DNA of 64,000 bases from Methylobacterium mesophilicum (GTDB taxonomy: Bacteria > Pseudomonadota > Alphaproteobacteria > Rhizobiales > Beijerinckiaceae), in contig NZ_BPQU01000004.1 in assembly GCF_022179445.1 (NCBI RefSeq), positions 159,102-223,101 of the forward strand, given 5' to 3'. The translations under genes and the position numbers were made by a program. Under the pieces are notes generated by a model that searched no databases, was not told where the DNA came from, and saw only the letters and a program-made list of their open reading frames with translations. Shown piece by piece: positions 8,708 through 19,400 of this stretch. How positions within the stretch are numbered: position 1 is the stretch's first letter; the number at the start of each line of letters is the position of its first letter.

Positions 8708-10213
8708 CTACTCCTCGGCCGCCGCCTTCTTGCCCTGAGGCTTCTTCACCTCGGCCTTCCGGGCCTCGGGCTTGGCCGGCGCCTTGTGAGCGGCGGGCTT
8801 GGCGGCGGGCTTCGAGAGACCCTTGCCCGGCTTGGCCTCCGGCATGCCCGGGGTCTCGACGGACGTGTAGGCGCTGGCGTTGCGCGGCAGGCCGTGGGTT
8901 GGCTTCACGGCGACCTTCGAAGCCGGCCTGGCCGCGGCCTTGGCGGCGCTCGCCGCCTTGGCCTGCTCAAGCCGGGTCTCGCGAGCCTGCTTGGCGGCCT
9001 GCAGCGCGGCCTCGCGCTTGGCCTTGGCGGCTTCGAGCTTGGCGGCGCGCGTGTTGGCGGCGACCGCCTTCTGGGCGTTCTCCTGAGCCTCCAGGATCTG
9101 CTGGCCCTCGGCCGGATTGCGCCCGACCCAGACCGCGATCGGCTGGAGCGGGGCCCGCGGCGGCAGCGTCCGGGCACGCAATGCCGAGCTGGAGAAGGCC
9201 GCCATCGCCAGCGCCGGGGAATTGGCCGCCGAGCCGCCGATGAGCTGCGCCGCCGAGCCCGGGGCGCTGACCGCGCCGGCGCCGTCGTCGATCGCCGGGG
9301 GCTTCTTGCCGCCGCAGACGTAGGGGCGGATGTCCGGCGGCGCGCCGAGCGCGGAGGCCGGCAGGGCGTCGAGGGTCGGGCTGGTCCAGCCGGCGCTCTG
9401 GGTGAAGGCGTAGTCGAACAGGTCGGCGGCCTTCACGTCGCGCTCGCGGGGGCTCGGCTGGCCCATCACGATGGTGATGACCCGGCGGCCGTTGCGCGAG
9501 GCGGTCGCCACCACGTTGAACCCGCCCGAGCAGATGAAGCCGGTCTTCATGCCGTCGGCGCCGGGATAGCGCCCGAGCAGGCCGTTGTGGTTGGCCATGA
9601 CGGCGCGGCCGAACTGGATCGCCGAGATCGAGAACAGGTCGTGGGAATCCGGGAAGTCGCGGATCAGCGACCGGGCCAGCACCGCCATGTCGCGGGCCGA
9701 GGTCCACTGGCGCGGGTCGGGCAGGCCGTTGGGGTTGGTCCAGCGGCTGTCGCGCATGCCGATCCGCTGCGCGGTCTCGTTCATCTGGTCGGCGAAGCCC
9801 TCGACCGAACCGCCGAGCGTCTCGCCGATCGCGTAGGCCACGTCGTTGGCCGACTTGACCATGATGATCTTGAGGGCGTTGTCGAGCGTCAGCTGCGTGC
9901 CCGGCCTGAAGCCCATCTTGGAGGGCGGCTCGGAGGCCGCCGCCGCCGAGATCGTGATCATGGAATCGAGCGAGACCTTGCCCTGCCGCACAAGGTCCAG
10001 GGCGACGTAGGTGGTCATCAGCTTGGTGATCGAGGCCGGGTACCAGGGATCGGTGGGGGCCTGCGAATAGATCACCTTGCCGGAATCGACATCGACCACG
10101 AGGATCGGGGCGGTGAACGCGCCGGCGGCCTGGATCCCGATCAGGCTCGTGCCGAGAAGACCCGTCAACGCCGCGAATCCGACGGTTACGCGCCGGAGGA
10201 GAGAAGAGGACAT
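8708..10213 (-). CDS. D-alanyl-D-alanine carboxypeptidase (PBP5/6-type)
   Basis: A 501-residue periplasmic serine peptidase that trims the terminal D-Ala of peptidoglycan stem peptides. The three penicillin-binding motifs are present: S61-x-x-K64 (SITK), S121-x-N123 (SAN) and K223-T-G225. A signal peptide covers about residues 1-32. After the catalytic domain (ending near 290) comes a PBP5-like stretch, then about 140 residues rich in Ala and Lys (AKAAARPASK-type). That tail is highly basic and probably disordered. There is no SPOR domain and no clear amphipathic C-terminal anchor, so the basic tail may instead hold the enzyme on the wall or membrane. That last point is inference. Confidence 0.92.
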   Translation of the reverse strand: MSSSLLRRVTVGFAALTGLLGTSLIGIQAAGAFTAPILVVDVDSGKVIYSQAPTDPWYPASITKLMTTYVALDLVRQGKVSLDSMITISAAAASEPPSKMGFRPGTQLTLDNALKIIMVKSANDVAYAIGETLGGSVEGFADQMNETAQRIGMRDSRWTNPNGLPDPRQWTSARDMAVLARSLIRDFPDSHDLFSISAIQFGRAVMANHNGLLGRYPGADGMKTGFICSGGFNVVATASRNGRRVITIVMGQPSPRERDVKAADLFDYAFTQSAGWTSPTLDALPASALGAPPDIRPYVCGGKKPPAIDDGAGAVSAPGSAAQLIGGSAANSPALAMAAFSSSALRARTLPPRAPLQPIAVWVGRNPAEGQQILEAQENAQKAVAANTRAAKLEAAKAKREAALQAAKQARETRLEQAKAASAAKAAARPASKVAVKPTHGLPRNASAYTSVETPGMPEAKPGKGLSKPAAKPAAHKAPAKPEARKAEVKKPQGKKAAAEE

Positions 10214-10467
10214 TCGAGCCCGACTCGTCAGAGGATCGCCAGGGTCGGCGCCGAGGCACCGGACGTCCGGCCGGCAGGCCGGGATTCGCGCGGCCCGGAC
10301 CGTTGGGGGCGGTCGTCGTGCTGCATCACGGCATGAACGTCGCTACCGTGGCAAGAGCAAGGCGAGACGGATCCCGGGGTCTGCGCCGCGTGGTTGTCGG
10401 TGGTCTACGGGCCGCCCGCCGCTTATGTGCGGGATGGCGGTCGGGCGAAAAGAGTTCGGGAACAGCG

Positions 10468-11100
10468 GTGGCTTACGCGGTCAAGGAGATCTTCCACACC
10501 CTGCAGGGGGAGGGCGCCCAGGCGGGACGCACCGCGGTGTTCTGCCGATTCGCCGGCTGCAATCTATGGTCGGGGCGCGAGGCTGACCGCGCGGCCGCTG
10601 CCTGCCGGTTCTGCGACACCGACTTCGTCGGCCTGGACGGGGAGGGCGGCGGACGCTTCGCCGACGCGGCGGCGTTGGCCGGCGCCATCGCGCGGACCTG
10701 GTCCGGGGGTCCGGAGAGTCGCTACGTCGTGTTCACCGGCGGCGAGCCGCTGCTCCAGCTCGACACGCCCCTGATCGAGGCTGTGCATGCCGAAGGCTTC
10801 GAGATCGCCATCGAGACCAACGGCACGCTGCCTGCCCCCCCGGGGATCGACTGGATCTGCGTCAGCCCCAAGGGCGGCAATCCCCTGGCGCAGAAAACAG
10901 GGCACGAATTGAAGCTCGTCTATCCCCAGGCCGACGCCGACCCGGCGGATTTCGTCGGCCTCGCCTTCCGGCACCGCTTCCTGCAGCCGATGGACGGCCC
11001 GGAGCAGCGCGCCAGCACCCAGGCCGCCATCGCGTATTGCCGGCAGGACGCCCGCTGGCGCCTGTCCTTGCAGACGCACAAGATCATCGGGATTCCGTAG
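10468..11100 (+). CDS. queE: 7-carboxy-7-deazaguanine synthase
   Basis: A 210-residue radical-SAM enzyme that rearranges carboxytetrahydropterin to the deazaguanine core of queuosine. GTG 10468 gives the usual length and the usual start MAYAVKEIFHTLQGEG. The [4Fe-4S] ligands are Cys31, Cys46 and Cys49 in a C-x14-C-x2-C arrangement. This replaces the standard C-x3-C-x2-C and is a known QueE subgroup. The SAM-binding FTGGEPLLQ is near residue 90. The gene is divergent from the dacF-like gene across 254 bp, where a promoter is expected. No other queuosine gene is in the window. Confidence 0.95.
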   Translation: MAYAVKEIFHTLQGEGAQAGRTAVFCRFAGCNLWSGREADRAAAACRFCDTDFVGLDGEGGGRFADAAALAGAIARTWSGGPESRYVVFTGGEPLLQLDTPLIEAVHAEGFEIAIETNGTLPAPPGIDWICVSPKGGNPLAQKTGHELKLVYPQADADPADFVGLAFRHRFLQPMDGPEQRASTQAAIAYCRQDARWRLSLQTHKIIGIP

Positions 11101-11235
11101 GGGGTCGGACGCGCCTTGCCCCTCGGCGATCGGATCCCGCTGTCGCTGAACGGGATCATGGTCGCCCTCCGCAAGCCGGTGCCGGGCCCGGTGGCCGATG
11201 CCCTGTGCGGAGCGATTCGCACCGCGCTCAGCCCG

Positions 11236-11853
11236 TCACCCCTCGGAGGGGCCGCACCAGCCGGGGAGGTAGCCCGCGTCCTTGGACTTGGCCAGTGCCA
11301 TCGCCTTCTCCAGCGCCTCGGAGAAGTCGGCCTCGATGCGCTTCTCCTTGATGTTGCGGCGGAGAAAGTCCGCCCACAGGAACTCGCTGAACGGCGTCGT
11401 GTCCTTGGCGAAGCCGCCGGCCCGGCGCAGCTCCCCCGCGAGGCTTCGGAACGGGTCGTCGACGAGGTCGCCGATCGCCTTCGGGATGGCCTTGAAATCC
11501 TGGCGGACGCCCGCGGCGTCGTAGGGATAGACCCAGGATTTGTGATCGCAGACCGTCCAGAACGCATCCTTCTCGAGGTGGTGCAGGTCGGCCAGCACCG
11601 TGACCAGCACGCTCTCCACGCCCTCTTCCTGCAGGGCCCGGGACAGATGGTGATGGTCCACCACGTAGTGGCGCTTCTTGGGGCCGAGCACGGTCGGGAT
11701 CATGTGCGCCCCGAGGAAGGCCTTCTTCTTGTCGCCGTCGTAGCTGCGCCAGCGCCGCCGCTTCTCTTCGACCTCCCGGTAGCCCACCGTCATCTGCGTC
11801 GGGCGCAGATCGGCGATCGGGATCGGCTTGAGCAGCGGCTCGCGGATAGGCAT
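11236..11853 (-). CDS. ParB-like nuclease-fold protein
   Basis: A 205-residue protein resembling the putative ParB-like nuclease family (ParBc_2) rather than chromosome-segregation ParB. It starts with the typical line PIADLRPTQMTVGYREV. It has a conserved VVDHHHLSRAL segment (about 68-78), the counterpart of the ParB/Srx catalytic strand, and WVYPYD later. There is no helix-turn-helix or CTP-binding ParB box. Biochemical function is unknown. It is downstream of the fumC-DUF4169-RHH genes on the same strand (81-bp gap) and converges on queE. Confidence 0.72.
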   Translation of the reverse strand: MPIREPLLKPIPIADLRPTQMTVGYREVEEKRRRWRSYDGDKKKAFLGAHMIPTVLGPKKRHYVVDHHHLSRALQEEGVESVLVTVLADLHHLEKDAFWTVCDHKSWVYPYDAAGVRQDFKAIPKAIGDLVDDPFRSLAGELRRAGGFAKDTTPFSEFLWADFLRRNIKEKRIEADFSEALEKAMALAKSKDAGYLPGWCGPSEG

Positions 11854-11934
11854 GGCTCGGGCTTTCTGCGTTGTTCTGTCGCGCAGATCACACGGACGGA
11901 CGGGGAGCGGAAGGGCGGCGCAGCCCGATCGCGC

Positions 11935-12165
11935 TCACGATTTGCCGAGCGGTCCGGCCCGCACGGCGTCCAGCACGAAGACCCGGATCGCCGAGGACAG
12001 GTTCTGGCCGCCGCGCCCGGCATCGATAGCCCCGACCAGTGCCTGGACCGACTGGTCGCGCGCCTCCGCAACCTCCCGCAACGCCACCCAGAACGGATCC
12101 TCCAGGGATACGCTGGTGCGGTGGCCGGCGATCACCACGGAGCGCTTGCTGATGCCCGCGCTCAC
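11935..12165 (-). CDS. Ribbon-helix-helix domain protein
   Basis: A 76-residue protein too small to stand out. GTG 12165 is used because the upstream frame overlaps other genes. The sequence SKRSVVIAGHRTSVSLEDPF followed by FWVALREVAEARDQS matches the alphaproteobacterial RHH_4-type family, in which the first strand sets the DNA-binding sheet. The end, NLSSAIRVFVLDAV, is the second conserved block. It follows the DUF4169 gene by 25 bp. The trio fumC-DUF4169-RHH is a recurring arrangement in alphaproteobacteria. DNA targets are unknown. Confidence 0.82.
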   Translation of the reverse strand: MSAGISKRSVVIAGHRTSVSLEDPFWVALREVAEARDQSVQALVGAIDAGRGGQNLSSAIRVFVLDAVRAGPLGKS

Positions 12166-12190
12166 GCCGCGCGGGCCGCACGTGAACCGG

Positions 12191-12394
12191 TCATACGGTC
12201 GCGTCCGGATCCGGCTCGTCGCGTTCGAGCCGGTGGCCTTCGTGGCGCTCGACCTCAAGGGCCTTGCGCCGCTGCTGCAGAGTCTTGGCCTTCTTCGGCC
12301 GCCCGAAGGCGATCCGGTTGTCCGCGGCCTTCGACTCCTCGGCCGCGCGGGCCTTTGCCTTGCGGACCTGGCGCAGGTTGATGATCTCGGCCAC
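12191..12394 (-). CDS. DUF4169 family small protein
   Basis: A 67-residue basic protein starting at GTG 12394 with AEIINLRQVRKAKARA, the diagnostic start of DUF4169. It is charged, probably helical, and lacks a membrane segment. Function is unknown. It lies between fumC (63 bp upstream) and the RHH gene on the same strand. An upstream start at 12445 is possible but would add residues outside the family. Confidence 0.85.
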   Translation of the reverse strand: MAEIINLRQVRKAKARAAEESKAADNRIAFGRPKKAKTLQQRRKALEVERHEGHRLERDEPDPDATV

Positions 12395-12457
12395 GGATCG
12401 CCTCCCGGTTCCCGCGGCCGGCGCAGGACAACCCGCACCGGCCAAGTCTCAAAAAAA

Positions 12458-13873
<1,416 letters not shown>

Positions 13874-13995
13874 CGTGGCCTCTACGTTTGGTGCAGTGCG
13901 GTGCCTACTTAAATGAGGCGCGGATGAATCGCGATGCCGGTTTTTCCCCGGCGCCGGACAAGCGCGGGGCTCTGTTCCCGCCGGATAGGGAGCCG

Positions 13996-15402
13996 ATGAG
14001 CGCGACGATCGACCGAACCGACCGCGATCTGGCCGAGGGCGCGTCCGCGCGATTCCGCCCGCCCGTGCCGCGCCCGCTGCGCGAACCGCTGGGCCTGTTC
14101 GAGTTCCTCCGGGCCGCCCGCAAGAACCCGATCACCACCTGGATGGACGTGCACTTCAAGGAGCCGGTCGTGGCCGCCGAGGGCGCGATGGGCCGGATCA
14201 CCGTGGTCAGCGATCCGTCTTTGATTCGCTACCTGTTGGTCGAGAACGTCGAGGGTTACCGCAAGGACGACCTGCAGCGGCGGGTGCTGGCGCCGGGCCT
14301 GGGCAACGGTCTGCTCAGCGCCGAGGGCGACGAGTGGCGGCTCCAGCGCCGGACGCTCGCCCCCATCTTCAACGCCCGCACGGTCCAGGGCTTCTCCGAT
14401 GCGATGAACGCGGCGGGGGCCAAGCTGGGACGCCGCCTCGCCCGCCGGGGCGGCAAGAAGGTCGACGTGGCGCTGGAGATGACCCGCGTCACCCTCGACG
14501 TGCTGGAGCGGACGATCTTCACCCAAGGGCTGCCGGGCGATCCCGACGCCCTGGGCCGCGCGATCACGCGGTTCCTCGAGGCGGTGGGGCCGATCGACCC
14601 GCTCGACGTGTTCGGGGTGCCCGACTTCGTGCCGCGCATCGGCCGCCTGCGGGCGCGGCCGGCCGGGCGCTTCTTCGCCGAGGTGGTCGACGAACTGATC
14701 GCCCGTCGCAAGGCGGCGATGGCGCAGGGCGATGCGCCGCGCGACCTGCTGACCCTCCTGCTCGCCGCCCAGGACCCCGAGACCGGCAACGGGCTGTCAG
14801 ACCTCGCCGTGAAGGCGAACATCGTCACCTTCATCGCGGCCGGCCACGAGACCACGGCCAACTCGCTGACTTGGGCACTCTACTGCCTGTCGCAGGATCC
14901 GGCCGCGCAGGCGCGGGTCGAGGCCGAGGTCGACGCCGCGGGCGCGGGCGACTTCGCCGTCGAGCAGTTGCCCTACACGCGGGCGGTGATCGAGGAGGCG
15001 ATGCGCCTGTTCCCGCCGGTGCCGTTCCTCAGCCGGCAGGCGACCCGGGACGACCGGCTCGGCCGGATCAAGATCCCGCGCGGCTCGCTCGTGATGGTGG
15101 CGCCCTGGGTGCTCCACCGCCATCTGACCTTGTGGCAGGACCCGGAGGCTTTCATGCCGGAGCGGTTCCTGCCCGAGAACCGCGACGCGATCCCGCGCTT
15201 CGCCTACCTGCCCTTCGGGGCCGGCCCGCGGGTCTGCATCGGCCAGAGCTTTTCCATCCAGGAGGCGGTGATCGTGCTGGCCCATGTGGTCCGGGCGGTG
15301 CGCTTCCACCTTCCGGCGGACCACCCGCCGGTCAGCCCGCTCCACCGGGTGACGCTGCGGCCGGAGCATGGGTTGCGGATGGAGGCGGAGCTGCGGGGCT
15401 AA
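13996..15402 (+). CDS. Cytochrome P450
   Basis: A 468-residue soluble P450. The heme-thiolate loop is [13 protein letters not shown] with Cys414. The I-helix oxygen-activation motif is AGHETT, and the ExxR of helix K lies in [15 protein letters not shown] 13996 was chosen for the purine-rich site 5' of it (gggagccg); an earlier ATG at 13924 would add 24 residues. There is no membrane anchor. No ferredoxin or reductase is adjacent, so the redox partner is elsewhere. The substrate cannot be read from the sequence. The MRLFPP helix and overall look are nearer to fatty-acid-type P450s than to terpene ones (weak inference). Confidence 0.93.
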   Translation: MSATIDRTDRDLAEGASARFRPPVPRPLREPLGLFEFLRAARKNPITTWMDVHFKEPVVAAEGAMGRITVVSDPSLIRYLLVENVEGYRKDDLQRRVLAPGLGNGLLSAEGDEWRLQRRTLAPIFNARTVQGFSDAMNAAGAKLGRRLARRGGKKVDVALEMTRVTLDVLERTIFTQGLPGDPDALGRAITRFLEAVGPIDPLDVFGVPDFVPRIGRLRARPAGRFFAEVVDELIARRKAAMAQGDAPRDLLTLLLAAQDPETGNGLSDLAVKANIVTFIAAGHETTANSLTWALYCLSQDPAAQARVEAEVDAAGAGDFAVEQLPYTRAVIEEAMRLFPPVPFLSRQATRDDRLGRIKIPRGSLVMVAPWVLHRHLTLWQDPEAFMPERFLPENRDAIPRFAYLPFGAGPRVCIGQSFSIQEAVIVLAHVVRAVRFHLPADHPPVSPLHRVTLRPEHGLRMEAELRG

Positions 15403-15437
15403 AGGCGGCAGGCACCAGCTCTCAGCGCGCGCCGGTC

Positions 15438-15572
15438 TCAATCACCTCGGCGCGCTTCGAGCCGGCGCGTGTTGCGATCGTAGATGCGCGCGGCCACGAA
15501 GAGGCCCCCGAGGCCGAGCACCGACATGGCGACGGCGATCATCAGGATCTGAAGGGCATAGCTCTGGGGCAT
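15438..15572 (-). CDS. 44-residue single-helix membrane protein
   Basis: A small reading frame, MPQSYALQILMIAVAMSVLG onward. One transmembrane helix (about residues 6-28) is followed by a positively charged tail (ARIYDRNTRRLEARRGD). It starts 4 bp after the stop of the gene upstream on the same strand (15577-15840), so the two are probably cotranscribed and coupled. Orientation by the positive-inside rule places the C-terminus in the cytoplasm. No family recognised. The clean hydrophobic/basic partition supports a real gene despite its size. Confidence 0.6.
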   Translation of the reverse strand: MPQSYALQILMIAVAMSVLGLGGLFVAARIYDRNTRRLEARRGD

Positions 15573-15576
15573 CCAG

Positions 15577-15840
15577 CTACTCCTCGGCGCGCAGAAACAC
15601 CCGAAGCGCGATCTGTCCGATCAGATGTAGGATGACGGACGCGAGCAGGAAAGCCCAGCCGTTGTTGGTGAACACATCCGCGGGATGCTGAACCAGCGGA
15701 CTGATGAACGCCGTTCCGAGCGTGAGGATCGCCGTAGCGTTGAAGAAGGTCGCGATAAGCTTCACGCCTTCGTCGAAGCGTTTCGCGCGATGCTTGCGCT
15801 CCGCCGCCGACAGGATCGGCTGCACGACAGTCTCGTCCAC
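15577..15840 (-). CDS. Small two-helix membrane protein
   Basis: An 87-residue hypothetical protein. A charged N-terminal helix (AERKHRAKRFDEGVKLIATF) precedes two membrane helices (about 30-50 and 60-80) joined by a short loop, FTNNGW. The amino-acid layout is that of an integral inner-membrane protein with both ends in the cytoplasm. No family recognised. It sits just upstream of the 44-residue membrane protein gene and downstream of sspB on the same strand (37-bp gap), so it may be read from the sspB promoter. Confidence 0.72.
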   Translation of the reverse strand: MDETVVQPILSAAERKHRAKRFDEGVKLIATFFNATAILTLGTAFISPLVQHPADVFTNNGWAFLLASVILHLIGQIALRVFLRAEE

Positions 15841-15877
15841 CGATGAAGCCCTGGGCCGTTGATTCGGCCCGGAGAGT

Positions 15878-16492
15878 TCAGTTCTTCTTCCGGAACGCGT
15901 CTAGGCTCACCACCTCGGCGCTGCCCTCCTCGCCGTCCTTCTTGGCGGCGGGGCGGGGAGCCTTCTCGTCGGGCTTGTCGCCTTGCGCGGCGGGGGCCGG
16001 CAGGCCCTTCGGGGCGGCCGAGCCGATCGTCGCGAGCCCGGACCCCTTGGGCCGGACCTCACTGGGCTCGGAGCCCGCCCCGCGCGGGCCGGCCTTAGCC
16101 GGGGCGGCGTTGGCCTCCTCGGGCACTTCGCCGGCCTCGGTGAGGTCGAACTTCAGGCCGAACTGCACGGACGGGTCGAAGAAGCCCGACAGGGCGTCGA
16201 ACGGCACCAGCAGCCGCTCCGGCACGCCCGAGAAGGACAGGCCGACCTCGAACGTGTGCTCGTGGACGCTGAGGTCCCAGAACTGGTGCTGCAGGACGAT
16301 GGTCATGTCCTGCGGGTATTTCTCGCGCAGGGCCTGCGACATCCGCACGCCGGGCGCCTCAGTCCGGAACGAGACGTAGAAGTGATGGTCTCCCATCAGC
16401 CCGTCCCGGGCGGCATCGGTCAGCACCTTGCGGACGACGCCGCGGAGGGCGTCCTGCACCAGGAGATCGTAGCGAATCAGGTCGTCTGCCAT
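15878..16492 (-). CDS. sspB: SspB-type ClpXP adaptor
   Basis: A 204-residue alphaproteobacterial SspB. The family tethers ssrA-tagged proteins and some specific substrates to ClpXP. The N-terminal substrate-binding domain runs to about residue 125, with motifs HHFYVSFRT, RMSQALREKYP and HEHTFEVGLSFSGVPERLLVPF. A long linker rich in A, P, K and E follows. The last ten residues, VVSLDAFRKK, form the short conserved tail expected to dock on ClpX. The gene is divergent from the CPBP protease gene. Confidence 0.93.
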   Translation of the reverse strand: MADDLIRYDLLVQDALRGVVRKVLTDAARDGLMGDHHFYVSFRTEAPGVRMSQALREKYPQDMTIVLQHQFWDLSVHEHTFEVGLSFSGVPERLLVPFDALSGFFDPSVQFGLKFDLTEAGEVPEEANAAPAKAGPRGAGSEPSEVRPKGSGLATIGSAAPKGLPAPAAQGDKPDEKAPRPAAKKDGEEGSAEVVSLDAFRKKN

Positions 16493-16931
16493 CTGCGGTC
16501 GCGCTCTAGCCCGGTCTGCGCCCGGCGCCCCGCCGCGGATGGCCGGACCGAGGAAATGAGTGACGGCTTCTGGTGCCGGGCGCCTTCATGCCCCGCCTCT
16601 GCGGCGAGAACCGCGAGGACTTGAGACCGATCTTGGAGACCGCTTACGCGGCCCCCGCCACCGAAGCAAAAGTGTCGTTGGCAACTCTTGCAAAGGCCCG
16701 ATAACGGCGGAACCATGCCGAACGAAAGATCAACCCTTACGCCGTCGTCGAACCTGCTTCGCCCCCGCCTGAGACCAGTCGAACTCCGTTGGCCTTGCGG
16801 CCATCGGTCCTGGGCTCAGGTGGAGGCGCCGGGTACCGCCCCCGGGTCCGATCGGTTTATTGCGAAGATCGTTTATCGCCATAGCCGGCCTCGCGACCGG
16901 CTCCCAAGATATAGAGGGGATCGGTCCGGTT
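16493..16931. other. Intergenic region upstream of sspB and CPBP gene
   Basis: About 440 bp with no convincing gene. It must hold the sspB promoter (minus strand) and that of the CPBP protease (plus strand). An AT-richer stretch (tttattgcgaagatcgttta, then gatata near 16910) is the likeliest plus-strand promoter. No tRNA or tmRNA fold was recognised. Confidence 0.4.
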
Positions 16932-17777
16932 TTGAAGCCCGATCGTGTCGCGCCACTGTCTCAGGGCGAACCTCTTGACCAGGCTGTTGCCGGAAGTGCG
17001 CAGTCGAGCGTCCCCGCGCCCGTGCTCGACCGGATCTGGGGGGTGATCTGGCGGCTCGCACTGCTGGTCGGCCTCGTGATCGTCTATCTCGGCGCCGCGA
17101 GCCTGCTCTCCCTGGTGACCGTCCGGGTCGGGTTCGACCTGTGGGCGGGGATCGATCCGTTCCTGCCGACCGAGCGCCGCCCGTTCCTCGGCGCCGTGGA
17201 CCTCGCGCACCGCGCCTTCGCGGTCGATGCCCTGCGCCAGATCTACCTCGCCGCCCTGGTGCTGGGCGGGGCCTGGTGGCGCGACCCCGCGGGCTGGCGC
17301 CGCCGCCTCGCCCTCGACCGAGAGCGCCCGAACGGGATGCGGCCGGTCGTGCTGCTGGGACTCCTGCTGGTGTGGCCGGTGCTGCACATCGCCTGGGTCA
17401 CAGGGACCGCCGAATTGTTCGGCGCGAGCTTCGGCCAGCGGGTGAGGCTGTCGCCGTTCATGAGCCAGAGCGCGGTCGCGGCCTGGCTGCTCTATCTCGC
17501 GGTGCTGGCGCCCGTGGCCGAGGAGTTGCTGCTGCGCGGGGAGGCCTTCGCCCGCGCCCGGGAGGCCCTGGGGCCGATGGGCGCGGTGCTGGTCACGGCG
17601 GTGATCTTCGCGGCGGCGCATGTCTCGTCCTGGGGGCTCGCCCGGCCGGTCTCGCTGCTGCCGCTCGCGCTCGTGCTCGGCTGGCTGCGCTGGCGCACCG
17701 GCCGGCTGTGGCCCGGCATCGCGTTGCACGGCTGGTCGAACCTCGCCTTGGTGACATACGTGCTGTGGCCGGGGTAG
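16932..17777 (+). CDS. CPBP-family intramembrane metalloprotease
   Basis: About 281 residues from TTG 16932 (start uncertain; TTG 16860 and GTG near 17042 are alternatives). The protein is mostly membrane helices. It has the CPBP/CAAX-protease motifs: [14 protein letters not shown] (EExxxR), then the histidine block FAAAHVSSW, then [10 protein letters not shown]. The family includes prenyl-protein endopeptidases and bacterial proteases of unknown targets. It lies upstream of thyA with a 110-bp gap. Its substrate cannot be read from the sequence. Confidence 0.85.
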   Translation: MKPDRVAPLSQGEPLDQAVAGSAQSSVPAPVLDRIWGVIWRLALLVGLVIVYLGAASLLSLVTVRVGFDLWAGIDPFLPTERRPFLGAVDLAHRAFAVDALRQIYLAALVLGGAWWRDPAGWRRRLALDRERPNGMRPVVLLGLLLVWPVLHIAWVTGTAELFGASFGQRVRLSPFMSQSAVAAWLLYLAVLAPVAEELLLRGEAFARAREALGPMGAVLVTAVIFAAAHVSSWGLARPVSLLPLALVLGWLRWRTGRLWPGIALHGWSNLALVTYVLWPG

Positions 17778-17887
17778 CGCATCCGCCTGTAAAGGGGACG
17801 CTCGTCCCGCATCGAGACTCACACCCCCAATGCTCCTATACGGGGTTGGAACATGCCAGCCGCCATTCTGGTGCTCTGGAGTGCTCG

Positions 17888-18682
17888 ATGGACGCTTATC
17901 ACGACTTGCTGCGGCGCATCCTCGATGAGGGCGCCGTAAAGGACGACCGCACCGGCACCGGAACGCTCTCGGTGTTCGGCCACCAGATGCGCTTCGACCT
18001 GTCCGCGGGCTTTCCGCTGGTCACCACGAAGCGGCTGCACCTGCGTTCGATCATCCACGAGTTGCTCTGGTTCCTGGCCGGCGACACCAACGTGGCCGCC
18101 CTGCGGGCCAACGGCGTGACGATCTGGGACGAGTGGGCCGACGAGCACGGCGACCTCGGCCCGGTCTACGGCCGGCAATGGCGCTCCTGGGCCAAGCCCG
18201 ATGGCGGCAGCGTCGACCAGATCGCTTGGCTGCTCGGCGAGATCCGGCGCAATCCCGATTCCCGCCGCCTGATCGTCTCGGCCTGGAACCCGGCGGACCT
18301 CGACCGGATGGCGCTCGCACCCTGCCACTGCTTGTTCCAGTTCTACGTGAGCGACGGCCGCCTATCCTGCCAGCTCTACCAGCGTTCGGCCGACGCCTTC
18401 CTGGGCGTGCCGTTCAACATCGCGAGCTACGCGCTCCTGACCCACATGATCGCCCAGGTAACTGGGCTCGCAGTTGGCGACTTCGTCCACACGTTCGGCG
18501 ACGCGCATCTGTATATGAACCACCTGGAGCAGACACGGACCCTGTTGGACCGGGCGCCGCGCCCGCTGCCGCAGGTGCGCCTCAACCCGGAGGTTCGCGA
18601 CCTGTTCGCCTTCCGGTACGAGGACATCGCCATCGAGAATTACGACCCGCACCCGGCCATCTCGGCCCCGGTGGCGGTATGA
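17888..18682 (+). CDS. thyA: Thymidylate synthase
   Basis: A 264-residue enzyme that methylates dUMP to dTMP using methylene-tetrahydrofolate. ATG 17888 gives exactly the length of the E. coli protein. The nucleophile is Cys146 in [12 protein letters not shown]. The dUMP-binding RTGTGT and [14 protein letters not shown] are intact. Its stop overlaps the start of folA (ATGA), so the enzyme producing dihydrofolate is coupled to the one that recycles it. Confidence 0.98.
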   Translation: MDAYHDLLRRILDEGAVKDDRTGTGTLSVFGHQMRFDLSAGFPLVTTKRLHLRSIIHELLWFLAGDTNVAALRANGVTIWDEWADEHGDLGPVYGRQWRSWAKPDGGSVDQIAWLLGEIRRNPDSRRLIVSAWNPADLDRMALAPCHCLFQFYVSDGRLSCQLYQRSADAFLGVPFNIASYALLTHMIAQVTGLAVGDFVHTFGDAHLYMNHLEQTRTLLDRAPRPLPQVRLNPEVRDLFAFRYEDIAIENYDPHPAISAPVAV

Positions 18683-19170
18683 GCACGACCATTTCGCTGG
18701 TCGCGGCGCTCGCCCGCAACGGCGTGATCGGCCGCGACAACGGGCTCGCCTGGCACCTGTCCAGCGACCTAAAGCGGTTCAAGGCGCTGACCATGGGCAA
18801 GCCGATGCTGATGGGCCGGCGGACCTGGGCCTCGATCGGCCGTCCGCTTCCGGGCCGCCGCACCCTGGTGCTCACCCGGGATCCCAGCTTCCGCGCCGAG
18901 GGCGCCGAGGTCGTCCACGACTGGGACGCCGCCGTCGCGGCCGCTTCCGGCCCGGAGCTGATGGTGGTCGGCGGGGCCGAGATCTACGCCCTCGCCCTGC
19001 CGCATGCCGACCGGCTCCACTTCACCGAAGTCGAGGCCGAGCCGGAGGGGGACGTGCGCTTCCCCACGTTCGATCGGGTTGCGTTCCGCGAGACCTTCCG
19101 CGAGGCACACCCGGCCGGCCCGCGCGACGAGCACGCCTTCGCGTTCGTCGATTGGGCACGCATCCGCTGA
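18679..19170 (+). CDS. folA: Dihydrofolate reductase
   Basis: A 163-residue NADPH-dependent reductase regenerating tetrahydrofolate. It begins [20 protein letters not shown] and has the family landmarks [20 protein letters not shown] and [16 protein letters not shown]. The conserved [12 protein letters not shown] nucleotide-binding block lies near residue 95. Asp28, the catalytic acid, is in SSDLKRF. It overlaps thyA by 4 bp. A 292-bp gap follows before hflK. Confidence 0.97.
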   Translation: MSTTISLVAALARNGVIGRDNGLAWHLSSDLKRFKALTMGKPMLMGRRTWASIGRPLPGRRTLVLTRDPSFRAEGAEVVHDWDAAVAAASGPELMVVGGAEIYALALPHADRLHFTEVEAEPEGDVRFPTFDRVAFRETFREAHPAGPRDEHAFAFVDWARIR

Positions 19171-19400
19171 GGCGCGCCGCCGCGGTTGTGTTCCGGCCTG
19201 TGCGTGCCCACCTGCCAGCCTTGACAGCGTGGGGCGCACACCCGCAGGTGCCTGTCGGGCGTGCGATCTCATGGGGCTCCTGGCCTCTCGAGAAGAGTCG
19301 CCCGCGCAGGCGTTTAGCCACCAAACCGACCCACCGGTCCCGCGAACGGGCCGGCGGGCGGGATGAGGTGGGCGAGCGTGGCCGTTCAGGCAGGGAGACG

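Noticed and set aside
7234..9243. 669-residue open frame on the plus strand opposite the hypothetical and CobW-like genes
   Set aside because: Composition is Arg/Gly/Pro/His-rich with no domain. The opposite strand holds clear CobW and carboxypeptidase motifs. GC-rich codon bias keeps antisense frames open.
16560..16860. Possible tmRNA or tRNA in the gap upstream of the CPBP gene
   Set aside because: No tag reading frame, acceptor stem or T-loop could be matched.
17141..17887. Long N-terminal extension of thymidylate synthase
   Set aside because: It overlaps the CPBP protease in another frame. The protein from ATG 17888 has exactly the family length.
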